Origin: Xylocopa sonorina
Taxonomy: Eukaryota > Arthropoda > Insecta > Hymenoptera > Apidae
Length of the DNA stretch: 64,000 nt
Assembly: GCF_050948175.1 (NCBI RefSeq)
Contig: NW_027490233.1
Span: 62,001-126,000 of the forward strand
Reading direction: 5' to 3'
A program made the position numbers and the translations under genes. Positions within the stretch are counted from its first letter, which is position 1. The number at the start of each line of letters is the position of its first letter. The notes below the pieces were generated by a model. The model was given only the letters and a program-made list of their open reading frames with translations. It had not been told where the DNA came from and ran no database searches. Positions 53,541 through 64,000 of the stretch are shown piece after piece.

Positions 53541-56500
53541 AAACGCTATTTCCTAGCCACGAATAGTCGCATTTACATTCCTTCGATGTGAATACGAGGT
53601 ATACATGACACTTCGCAATGAATATTATATCTTATCACGTAACATAGAAATGAAATGCGACATCTCGTTTTAAGAAGCATTAGGAATCTATTGCCTCAAT
53701 GCGGAGATATCTGCAAGGGCTATTTCCTAGCATGGAAATGTCGCATTTAGATTCTTTTGAAGTGAATTCGAGGTATACATGACACTTCGGGATGAATATT
53801 ATAACTTATCACGAAACATAGAAATGAGATGCGATATCGCGATTTAAGTAGCATTAGAACTCTATTGCTACGAAAGGTAGACATCTGCAAACGCTATTTC
53901 GTAGCAAGGAATTGTCGCATTTACATTCTTTTGAAGTGAATACGAGGTGTACATGACACTTCGCAATGAATATTATATCTTATCACGAAATATATAAATG
54001 AGGTGTCATATCGCGATTTAAGTAGCATTAGAACTCTATTGCTACGATACGTAGACATCTGCAAACGCTATTTCCTAGCAAGCAATAGTCGCCTTTACAT
54101 TCTTTTGAAGTGAATACGAGGTATACATGACACTTCGCAATGAACATTATATCTTATCAGAAACATATAAATGGGATTGGATATCGCGATATAAGTAGCA
54201 TTAGAACTCTATTCCTACGATACGTACACATCTGCAAACGCTATTTCCTAGCAAGCAATAGTCGCATTTACATTCTTTTGAAGTGAATACGAGGTATACA
54301 TGACACTTCGCGATGAATATTATAACTTATCACGAAACATAGAAATGAGATGCGATATCGCGATTTAAGTAGCATTAGAACTCTATTACTACGATACGTA
54401 GACGACTGAATACGCCATTTCCTAGCAAAGAAGTGTCGCATTTACATTCGTTTGGAGAGAATATGAGGTATGCATGACACTTCGCAATGTATATTATATC
54501 TTATCATGAAAAAAAGAAGAGAGATGCGATATCGCGTTCTAGGAAGCATTAGATCTCTATGGCCTTGATGCGGAGACATCTGCAAACGCTATTTCCTTGC
54601 ATGGAAGTGTCGCATTTCCATTCTTTTGAAGTGAATACAAGGTATACATGACCATTCGCAATGAATATTCTTGCTTGTCACGAAACATAGAAATGAGATG
54701 CGATATCGCGATTTAAGTAGCAATAGAACTCTATTGCTACGAAACGTAGACATCTGCAAACGCAATTTCCTAGCGAGGAGGATTCGCATTTACGTTCTTC
54801 TGAAGTGAATACGAGGTATACATGACACTTCGCAATGAACATTATATCTTATCACGAAACATGCAAATGGGATGCGATATCGCGATTTAAGTAGCATTAG
54901 AACTCTATTGCTACGATACGTAGACATCTGCAAACGCTATTTCCTAGCAAGGAATAGTCGCATTTACATCCTTTTGAAGTGAATACGAGGTATACATGAC
55001 ACTTCGCAATGAATATTATATCTTATCACGAAATATATAAATGAGGTGTCATATCGCGATTTAAGTAGCGTTAGAACTCTATTGCTACTATACGTAGACA
55101 TCTGCAAACGCTATTTCCTAGCAAGCAATAGTCGCATTTACATTCTTTTGAAGTGAGTACGAGGTATACATGACACTTCGCAATGAACATTATGTCTTAT
55201 CACGAAACATGTAAATGGGATGCGATATCGCGATATAAGTAGCATTAGAACTCTATTCCTACGATACGCAGACATCTGCAAACGCTATTTCCTAGCCACG
55301 AATAGTCGCATTTACATTCCTTCGATGTGAATACGAGGTATACATGACACTTCGCAATGAATATTATATCTTATCACGTAACATAGAAATGGAATGCGAC
55401 ATCTCGTTTTAAGAAGCATTAGGAATCTATTGCCTCAATGCGGAGATATCTGCAAGGGCTATTTCCTAGCATGGAAATGTCGCATTTAGATTCTTTTGAA
55501 GTGAATTCGAGGTATACATGACACTTCGGGATGAATATTATAACTTATCACGAAACATAGAAATGAGATGCGATATCGCGATTTAAGTAGCATTAGAACT
55601 CTATTGCTACGAAAGGTAGACATCTGCAAACGCTATTTCGTAGCAAGGAATTGTCGCATTTACATTCTTTTGAAGTGAATACGAGGTGTACATGACACTT
55701 CGCAATGAATATTATATCTTATCACGAAATATATAAATGAGGTGTCATATCGCGATTTAAGTAGCATTAGAACTCTATTGCTACGATACGTAGACATCTG
55801 CAAACGCTATTTCCTAGCAAGCAATAGTCGCCTTTACATTCTGTTGAAGTGAATACGAGGTATACATGACACTTCGCAATGAACATTATATCTTATCAGA
55901 AACATATAAATGGGATTGGATATCGCGATATAAGTAGCATTAGAACTCTATTCCTACGATACGTACACATCTGCAAACGCTATTTCCTAGCAAGCAATAG
56001 TCGCATTTACATTCTTTTGAAGTGAATACGAGGTATACATGACACTTCGCGATGAATATTATAACTTGTCACGAAACATAGAAATGAGATGCGATATCGC
56101 GATTTAAGTAGCATTAGAACTCTATTACTACGATACGTAGACGACTGAATACGCCATTTCCTAGCAAAGAAGTGTCGCATTTACATTCGTTTGGAGAGAA
56201 TATGAGGTATGCATGACACTTCGCAATGTATATTATATCTTATCATGAAAAAAAGAAGAGAGATGCGATATCGCGTTCTAGGAAGCATTAGATCTCTATG
56301 GCCTTGATGCGGAGACATCTGCAAACGCTATTTCCTTGCATGGAAGTGTCGCATTTCCATTCTTTTGAAGTGAATACAAGGTATACATGACCATTCGCAA
56401 TGAATATTCTTGCTTGTCACGAAACATAGAAATGAGATGCGATATCGCGATTTAAGTAGCAATAGAACTCTATTGCTACGAAACGTAAACATCTGCAAAC

Positions 56501-56660
56501 GCAATTTCCTAGCGAGGAGGATTCGCATTTACGTTCTTCTGAAGTGAATACGAGGTATACATGACACTTCGCAATGAACATTATATCTTATCACGAAACA
56601 TGCAAATGGGATGCGATATCGCGATTTAAGTAGCATTAGAACTCTATTCCTACGATACGT
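53541..56660. repeat. Tandem 10-mer HOR, 1,739-bp unit
   Basis: Two adjacent copies occur, 53,541 to about 55,280 and 55,281 to about 56,660 (the second incomplete). Marks 1,739 bp apart include cattccttcgatgtgaat (53,577/55,316), gaaaggtagac, tatcagaaacatataaatg, gggattggatatcg, gacgactgaatacgcc (54,401/56,140) and ctatttccttgcatgg. The unit is ten monomers minus one base; the lost base is consistent with the tatcagaaac deletion. Partial copies also occur at 59.0-59.6, 59.99-60.55 and 62.6-63.35 kb. Confidence 0.9.
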
Positions 56661-59030
56661 AGACATCTGCAAACGCTATTTCCTAGCAAGGAATAGTCGC
56701 ATTTACATTCTTTTGAAGTGAATACTAGGTATACTTGACCATTCGCAATGAATATTATATCTTATTACGAAACATAGAAATGAGATGTGATATCGCGATA
56801 TAAGTAGCATTAGAAAGCTACTGCTACGATACGTAGACATCTGCAAACGCAATTTCCTAGCGAGGAAGATTCGCATTTACGTTCCTTTGAAGTGAATGCG
56901 AGGTATTCATGACACTTCGCAATGGACATTATATGTTATCATGAAACATAGAAGTGAGATGCGATATCGCGTTTTAAGAAGCATTAGAACTCTATTGCTA
57001 CGAAACGTAGACATCTGCAAACGCTATTTCCTAGCAAGGAATAGTCGCATTTACATTCTTTTGAAGTGAATACGAGGTATACATGACACTTCGCAATGAA
57101 TATTATATCTTATTACGAAACATAGAAATGAGATGTGATATCGCGATATAAGTAGCATTAGAAAGCTATTGCTACGATACGTAGACGACTGAATACGCCA
57201 TTTCCTAGCAAAGATGTGTCGCATTTACATTCGTTTGGAGAGAATACGAGGTATACATGACACTTCGCAATGAATATTATATCTTATCATGAAAAAAAGA
57301 TGAGAGATGCGATATCGCGTTCTAAGAAGCATTAGATCTCTATGGCCTTGATGCGGAGACACCTGCAAACGCAATTTCCTAGCATGGAAGTGTCGCATTT
57401 ACATTCTTTTCAAGTGAATACAAGGTATACATGACCATTCGCAATGAATATTCTTGCTTATCACGAAACATAGAAATGAGATGCGATATCGCGATTTAAG
57501 TAGCATTAGAACTCTATTGCTACGATACGTAGACATCTGCAAACGCTATTTCCCAGCAAGGAATAGTCGCATTTACATTCTTTTGAAGTGAATACGAGGT
57601 ATACATGACACTTCGCAATGAATATTATATCTTATCACGAAATATATAAATGAGGTGTCATATCGCGATTTAAGTAGCATTAGAACTCTATTGCTACGAT
57701 ACGTAGACATCTGCAAACGCTATTTCCTAGCAAGCAATAGTCGCATTTACATTCTTTTGAAGTGAATACGAGGTGTACATGACACTTCGCAATGAATATT
57801 ATATCTTATCACGAAACATGTAAATGGGATGCGATATCGCGATTTAAGTAGCATTAGAACTCTATTCCTACGATACGTAGACATCTGCAAACGCTATTTC
57901 CTAGCAAGGAATAGTTGCATTTACATTCTTTTGAAGTGAATACAAGGTATACATGACCATTCGCAATGAATATTCTTGCTTATCACGAAACATAGGAATG
58001 AGATGCGATATCGCGATTTAAGTAGCATTAGAACTCTATTGCTACGATACGTAGACATCTGCAAACGCTATTTCCTAGCAAGGAATAGTCGCATTTACAT
58101 TCTTTTGAAGTGAATACGAGGTATACATGACACTTCGCGATGAATATTATAACTTATCACGAAACATAGAAATGAGATGCGATATCGCGATTTAAGTAGC
58201 AACAGAACTCTATTGCTACGATACGTAGACATCTGCAAACGCTATTTCCTAGCAAGGAATAGTCGCATTTACATCCTTTTGAAGTGAATACGAGGTATAC
58301 ATGACACTTCGCAATGAATATTATATCTTATCACGAAATATATAAATGAGGTGTCATATCGCGATTTAAGTAGCATTAGAAATCTATTGCTACGATACGT
58401 AGACATCTGCAAACGCTATTTCCTAGCAAGCAATAGTCGCATTTGCATTCTTTTGAAGTGAATACGAGGTATACATGACACTTCGCAATGAACATTATAT
58501 CTTATCACGAAGCAAGTAAATGGGATGCGATATCGCGATTTAAGTAGCATTAGAACTCTATTCCTACGATACGTAGACATCTGCAAACGCTATTTCCTAG
58601 CAAGGAATAGTCGCATTTAGATTCTTTTGAAGTGAATACAAGGTATACATGACCATTCGCAATGAATATTCTTGCTTATCACGAAACATAGAAATGAGAT
58701 GCGATATCGCGATTTAAGTAGCATTAGAACTCTATTGCTACGATACGTAGACATCTGCAAACGCTATTTCCTAGCAAGGAATAGTCGCATTTACATCCTT
58801 TTGAAGTGAATACGAGGTATACATGACACTTCGCAATGAATATTATATCTTATCACGAAATATATAAATGAGGTGTCATATCGCGATTTAAGTAGCATTA
58901 GAACTCTATTGCTACGATACGTAGACATCTGCAAACGCTATTTCCTAGCAAGCAATAGTCGCATTTACATTCTTTTGAAGTGAGTACGAGGTATACATGA
59001 CACTTCGCAATGAACATTATGTCTTATCAC
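56661..59030. repeat. Right-hand-family block, copies of 51.9-53.5 kb with local shuffling
   Basis: 56,760-57,760 follows 51,890-52,890 at an offset of 4,870 bp. From about 57,850 it follows 51,020-51,600 (tagttgcatttac, cattcttgcttatcacgaaac, gatgaatattataac). It then rejoins the cacgaagcaagtaaatggg series at about 58,507. The stretch gaggtgtacatgac near 57,771 is matched only by 63,861 in the same context. Confidence 0.8.
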
Positions 59031-61570
59031 GAAACATGTAAATGGGATTGGATATCGCGATATAAGTAGCATTAGAACTCTATTCCTACGATACGTACAC
59101 ATCTGCAAACGCTATTTCCTAGCAAGCAATAGTCGCATTTACATTCTTTTGAAGTGAATACGAGGTATACATGACACTTCGCGATGAATATTATAACTTA
59201 TCACGAAACATAGAAATGAGATGCGATATCGCGATTTAAGTAGCATTAGAACTCTATTACTACGATACGTAGACGACTGAATACGCCATTTCCTAGCAAA
59301 GAAGTGTCGCATTTACATTCGTTTGGAGAGAATATGAGGTATGCATGACACTTCGCAATGTATATTATATCTTATCATGAAAAAAAGAAGAGAGATGCGA
59401 TATCGCGTTCTAGGAAGCATTAGATCTCTATGGCCTTGATGCGGAGACATCTGCAAACGCTATTTCCTTGCATGGAAGTGTCGCATTTCCATTCTTTTGA
59501 AGTGAATACAAGGTATACATGACCATTCGCAATGAATATTCTTGCTTGTCACGAAACATAGAAATGAGATGCGATATCGCGATTTAAGTAGCAATAGAAC
59601 TCTATTGCTACGATACGTAGACATCTGCAAACGCTATTTCCTAGCAAGGAATAGTCGCATTTACATTCTTTTGAAGTGAATACGAGGTATACATGACACT
59701 TCGCAATGAATATTATATCTTATCACGAAATATATAAATGAGGTGTCATATCGCGATTTAAGTAGCATTAGAACTAAATTGCTACGATACGTAGACATCT
59801 GCAAACGCTATTTCCTAGCAAGCAATTGTCGCATTTACATTCTTTTGAAGTGAATACGAGGTATACATGACACTTCGGAATGAACATTATATCTTATCAC
59901 GAAACATGTAAATGGGATGCGATATCGCGATTTAAGTAGCATTAGAACTCTATTCCTACGATACGTAGACATCTGCAAACGCTATTTCCTAGCCACGAAT
60001 AGTCGCATTTACATTCCTTTGAAGTGAATACGAGGTATACATGACACTTCGCAATGAATATTATATCTTATCACGTAACATAGAAATGAAATGCGACATC
60101 TCGTTTTAAGAAGCATTAGGAATCTATTGCCTCAATGCGGAGATATCTGCAAGGGCTATTTCCTAGCATGGAAATGTCGCATTTAGATTCTTTTGAAGTG
60201 AATTCGAGGTATACATGACACTTCGGGATGAATATTATAACTTATCACGAAACATAGAAATGAGATGCGATATCGCGATTTAAGTAGCATCAGAACTCTA
60301 TTGCTACGAAAGGTAGACATCTGCAAACGCTATTTCCTAGCAAGCAATGGTCGCCTTTACATTCTTTTGAAGTGAATACGAGGTATACATGACACTTCGC
60401 AATGAACATTATATCTTATCAGAAACATATAAATGGGATTGGATATCGCGATATAAGTAGCATTAGAGCTCTATTCCTACGATACGTACACATCTGCAAA
60501 CGCTATTTCCTAGCAAGCAATAGTCGCATTTACATTCTTTTGAAGTGAATACGAGGTATACATGACACTTCGGAATGAATATTATAACTTATCACGAAAC
60601 ATAGAAATGAGATGCGATATCGCGATTTAAGTAGCATTAGAACTCTATTGCTACGAAACGTAGACATCTGCAAACGCTATTTCCTAGCAAGGAATTGCCG
60701 CATTTACATTCTTTTGAAGTGAATACGAGGTATACATGACACTTCGCGATGAATATTATATCTTATCACGAAACATATAAATGAGGTGCGATATCGCGAT
60801 TTAAGTAGCATTAGAACTCTATTGCTACGTTACGTTGACGACTGAATACGCCATTTCCTAGCAAAGAAGTGTCGCATTTACATTCGTTTGGAGAGAATAC
60901 AAGGTATGCATGACACTTCGCAACGTATATTATAGCTTATCATGAAAAAAAGAAGAGAGATGCGATATCGCGTTCTAAGAAGCATTAGATCTCTATGGCC
61001 TTGATGCGGAGACATCTGCAAACGCTATTTCCTAGCATGGAAGTGTCGCATTTACATTCTTTTGAAGTGAATACAAGGTATACATGACCATTCGCAATGA
61101 ATATTCTTGCTTATCACGAAACATAGAAATGAGATGCGATATCGCGATTTAAGTAGCATTAGAACCCTATTGCTACGATACGTAGACATCTGCAAACGCT
61201 ATTTCCTAGCAAGGAATAGTCGCATTTACATTCTTTTGAAGTGAATACGAGGTATACATGACACTTCGCGATGAATATTATATCTTATCACGAAACATAG
61301 AAATGAGATGCGATATCGCGATTTAAGTAGCATTAGAACTCTATTACTACGATACGTAGACGACTGAATACGCCATTTCCTAGCAAAGAAGTGTCGCATT
61401 TACATTCGTTTGGAGAGAATATGAGGTATGCATGACACTTCGCAATGTATATTATATCTTATCATGAAAAAAAGAAGAGAGATGCGATATCGCGTTCTAG
61501 GAAGCATTAGATCTCTATGGCCTTGATGCGGAGACATCTGCAAACGCTATTTCCTTGCATGGAAGTGTCG
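59031..61570. repeat. Right-hand-family block with three A7 monomers
   Basis: This holds gacgactgaatacgcc-type monomers at 59,272, 60,837 (with gttgacgactg) and 61,359, each followed by a gaaaaaaagaagagag monomer and ccttgatgcggag. 59,050-59,600 resembles 54,170-54,720. 59,990-60,550 resembles 53,560-54,300 with an internal deletion of about one monomer. All spacings are whole monomers within a base. Confidence 0.82.
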
Positions 61571-63360
61571 CATTTACATTCTTTTGAAGTGAATACAAGG
61601 TATACATGACCATTCGCAATGAATATTCTTGCTTATCACGAAACATAGAAATGAGATGCGATATCGCGATTTAAGTAGCATTAGAACTCTATTGCTACGA
61701 TACGTAGACATCTGCAAACGCTATTTCCCAGCAAGGAATAGTCGCATTTACATTCTTTTGAAGTGAATACGAGGTATACATGACACTTCGCAATGAATAT
61801 TATATCTTATCACGAAATATATAAATGAGGTGTCATATCGCGATTTAAGTAGCATTAGAACTCTATTGCTACGATACGTAGACATCTGCAAACGCTATTT
61901 CCTAGCAAGCAATAGTCGCATTTACATTCTTTTGAAGTGAATACGAGGTATACATGACACTTCGCAATGAATATTATATCTTAGCACGAAACATGTAAAT
62001 GGGATGCGATATCGCGATTTAAGTAGCATTAGAACTCTATTCCTACGATACGTAGACATCTGCAAACGCTATTTCCTAGCAAGGAATAGTTGCATTTACA
62101 TTCTTTTGAAGTGAATACAAGGTATACATGACCATTCGCAATGAATATTCTTGCTTATCACGAAGCAAGTAAATGGGATGCGATATCGCGATTTAAGTAG
62201 CATTAGAACTCTATTCCTACGATACGTAGACATCTGCAAACGCTATTTCCTAGCAAGGAATAGTCGCATTTAGATTCTTTTGAAGTGAATACAAGGTATA
62301 CATGACCATTCGCAATGAATATTCTTGCTTATCACGAAACATAGAAATGAGATGCGATATCGCGATTTAAGTAGCATTAGAACTCTATTGCTACGATACG
62401 TAGACATCTGCAAACGCTATTTCCTAGCAAGGAATAGTCGCATTTACATCCTTTTGAAGTGAATACGAGGTATACATGACACTTCGCAATGAATATTATA
62501 TCTTATCACGAAATATATAAATGAGGTGTCATATCGCGATTTAAGTAGCATTAGAACTCTATTGCTACGATACGTAGACATCTGCAAACGCTATTTCCTA
62601 GCCACGAATAGTCGCATTTACATTCCTTCGATGTGAATACGAGGTATACATGACACTTCGCAATGAATATTATATCTTATCACGTAACATAGAAATGAAA
62701 TGCGACATCTCGTTTTAAGAAGCATTAGGAATCTATTGCCTCAATGCGGAGATATCTGCAAGGGCTATTTCCTAGCATGGAAATGTCGCATTTAGATTCT
62801 TTTGAAGTGAATTCGAGGTATACATGACACTTCGGGATGAATATTATAACTTATCACGAAACATAGAAATGAGATGCGATATCGCGATTTAAGTAGCATT
62901 AGAACTCTATTGCTACGAAAGGTAGACATCTGCAAACGCTATTTCGTAGCAAGGAATTGTCGCATTTACATTCTTTTGAAGTGAATACGAGGTGTACATG
63001 ACACTTCGCAATGAATATTATATCTTATCACGAAATATATAAATGAGGTGTCATATCGCGATTTAAGTAGCATTAGAACTCTATTGCTACGATACGTAGA
63101 CATCTGCAAACGCTATTTCCTAGCAAGCAATAGTCGCCTTTACATTCTTTTGAAGTGAATACGAGGTATACATGACACTTCGCAATGAACATTATATCTT
63201 ATCAGAAACATATAAATGGGATTGGATATCGCGATATAAGTAGCATTAGAACTCTATTCCTACGATACGTACACATCTGCAAACGCTATTTCCTAGCAAG
63301 CAATAGTCGCATTTACATTCTTTTGAAGTGAATACGAGGTATACATGACACTTCGCGATG
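61571..63360. repeat. Copy of 52.5-54.3 kb at 9,045-bp offset
   Basis: About ten monomers match 52,530-54,315 almost base for base, including tatcttagcacg, cacgaagcaagtaaatggg, cttcgatgtgaat, gaaaggtagac and gggattggatatcg. A difference is gaggtgtcatatcg here against gaggtgtaatatcg at 52,786. The match ends abruptly at about 63,360. Confidence 0.88.
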
Positions 63361-64000
63361 AATATTATATCTTATCATGAAAAAAAGATGAGAGATGCGA
63401 TATCGCGTTCTAAGAAGCATTAGATCTCTATGGCCTTGATGCGGAGACACCTGCAAACGCAATTTCCTAGCATGGAAGTGTCGCATTTACATTCTTTTCA
63501 AGTGAATACAAGGTATACATGACCATTCGCAATGAATATTCTTGCTTATCACGAAACATAGAAATGAGATGCGATATCGCGATTTAAGTAGCATTAGAAC
63601 TCTATTGCTACGATACGTAGACATCTGCAAACGCTATTTCCCAGCAAGGAATAGTCGCATTTACATTCTTTTGAAGTGAATACGAGGTATACATGACACT
63701 TCGCAATGAATATTATATCTTATCACGAAATATATAAATGAGGTGTCATATCGCGATTTAAGTAGCATTAGAACTCTATTGCTACGATACGTAGACATCT
63801 GCAAACGCTATTTCCTAGCAAGCAATAGTCGCATTTACATTCTTTTGAAGTGAATACGAGGTGTACATGACACTTCGCAATGAATATTATATCTTATCAC
63901 GAAACATGTAAATGGGATGCGATATCGCGATTTAAGTAGCATTAGAACTCTATTCCTACGATACGTAGACATCTGCAAACGCTATTTCCTAGCAAGGAAT
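63361..64000. repeat. Copy of 57.28-57.92 kb at the right edge
   Basis: At about 63,360 the sequence passes from a gatgaatattat monomer directly into the A7 monomer (catgaaaaaaagatgag). It then follows 57,280-57,910, including ggagacacctgc, ttccca and gaggtgtacatgac. The join removes the monomer with gacgactgaatacgcc that normally precedes the A7 monomer. The array continues past the window edge. Confidence 0.85.

Larger units (their letters stand above)
1..64000. repeat. 174-bp satellite DNA array spanning the whole window
   Basis: The sequence is a head-to-tail array of one monomer. The landmark gacatctgcaaacgc recurs every 174 bp: at 21, 195 and 369, still exactly in register at 10,113 (58 monomers) and 13,245 (76 monomers), and again at 63,968. 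Each monomer carries, in order, gacatctgc, ctatttcctagc, gtcgcatttacattc, acatgacacttcgca, atattatatcttatc, gatgcgatatcgc, agcattagaactc and cgatacgta. All monomers face the same way and no unrelated sequence interrupts them. The consensus is about 36% GC with about nine CpGs. A monomer near nucleosome-repeat length and multi-monomer HORs are known traits of eukaryotic centromeric and pericentromeric satellites. The centromere role itself is inferred. No genes were found anywhere in the array. Confidence 0.98.

Noticed and set aside
35..56528. Many 60-116-residue ORFs on both strands with a shared 58-residue repeat
   Set aside because: They are frame read-through of a 174-bp satellite (58 codons). 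They overlap on opposite strands, lack any recognised domain, and break wherever a monomer has a 1-2-bp indel.
1..64000. CRISPR array
   Set aside because: The period is 174 bp with the whole unit conserved. There are no short direct repeats separated by unique spacers, and no cas genes.
1..64000. CENP-B box
   Set aside because: Occurrences of cggg (in tatcgggttt and cttcgggatg) do not have TTCG and A at the required upstream distances, so the core pattern TTCGNNNNANNCGGG is not met in the monomers I checked.
1..64000. tRNA or rRNA genes, or tRNA-derived SINE repeats
   Set aside because: I saw no cloverleaf, A/B-box pair or poly-A/T tail structure. The only A-rich tract is the A7 within a satellite monomer.
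1..64000. Bacterial or phage origin, or a hidden novel gene system
   Set aside because: No gene-like sequence, ribosome-binding context or non-repeat DNA exists in the window. The organisation is that of eukaryotic satellite DNA.
1..64000. Inverted array segments
   Set aside because: Every monomer I followed has the same orientation, and I found no reverse-complement copy of the gacatctgc or cgcatttacattc landmarks in array register.

Overview
The whole window is one uninterrupted tandem array of an AT-rich satellite DNA with a monomer of about 174 bp. I count about 367 monomers: 116 between the first register point (base 21) and the assembly gap at 20,228-20,327, and 251 between the gap and base 63,968. 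All are in the same orientation. The net length drift is only about -18 bp before the gap and -20 bp after it. I found no protein-coding gene, RNA gene, transposon, CRISPR array or non-satellite insertion. The open reading frames that can be drawn here arise because 174 is exactly 58 codons, so a frame that is open in one monomer tends to stay open in the next.

This is a eukaryotic satellite array. A nucleosome-scale monomer, head-to-tail order over tens of kb and nested higher-order repeats (HORs) are typical of centromeric or pericentromeric DNA, but the centromere assignment is inference. The monomer is about 36% GC yet keeps about nine CpGs, roughly 1.6 times expectation. That suggests a genome or locus without heavy germline CpG methylation, which would fit many invertebrates. 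I do not recognise the species or the satellite family.

Layout: (1) 1-10.1 kb is a young HOR array built from a 6-monomer block X and a 7-monomer block Y, i.e. a 13-mer of 2,262 bp with deletion and insertion variants. (2) 10.1-20.2 kb is older, mostly non-HOR monomers, with a tandem 5-mer duplication (10.69-12.43 kb), a zone of short diverged monomers (14.1-15.1 kb) and a dimeric repeat (15.1-16.5 kb). (3) At 20,228-20,327 there are exactly 100 Ns, a scaffold gap, and the array register breaks across it. (4) 20.3-25.8 kb is mixed, with a 6-monomer duplication at 23.4-25.3 kb. (5) 25.85-39.25 kb holds two near-identical copies of a segment about 5.8-5.9 kb long, offset by about 7.48 kb. Between them lie a copied 1.0 kb block and a piece of the right-hand family. 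(6) 39.4-64 kb is a second young family with duplications of about 5.0-5.2 kb, 1.74 kb, 4.87 kb and 9.05 kb offset, most of them in monomer register.

Nothing here encodes a pathway. The biology lies in how the array evolves: unequal exchange in register, segmental amplification of multi-monomer blocks, and change or loss of internal dyad symmetries between families. Two stretches should be treated as assembly-limited: the N gap, and an indel-rich patch at about 41.87-44.19 kb whose clean paralogue lies at about 47.4-48.9 kb.
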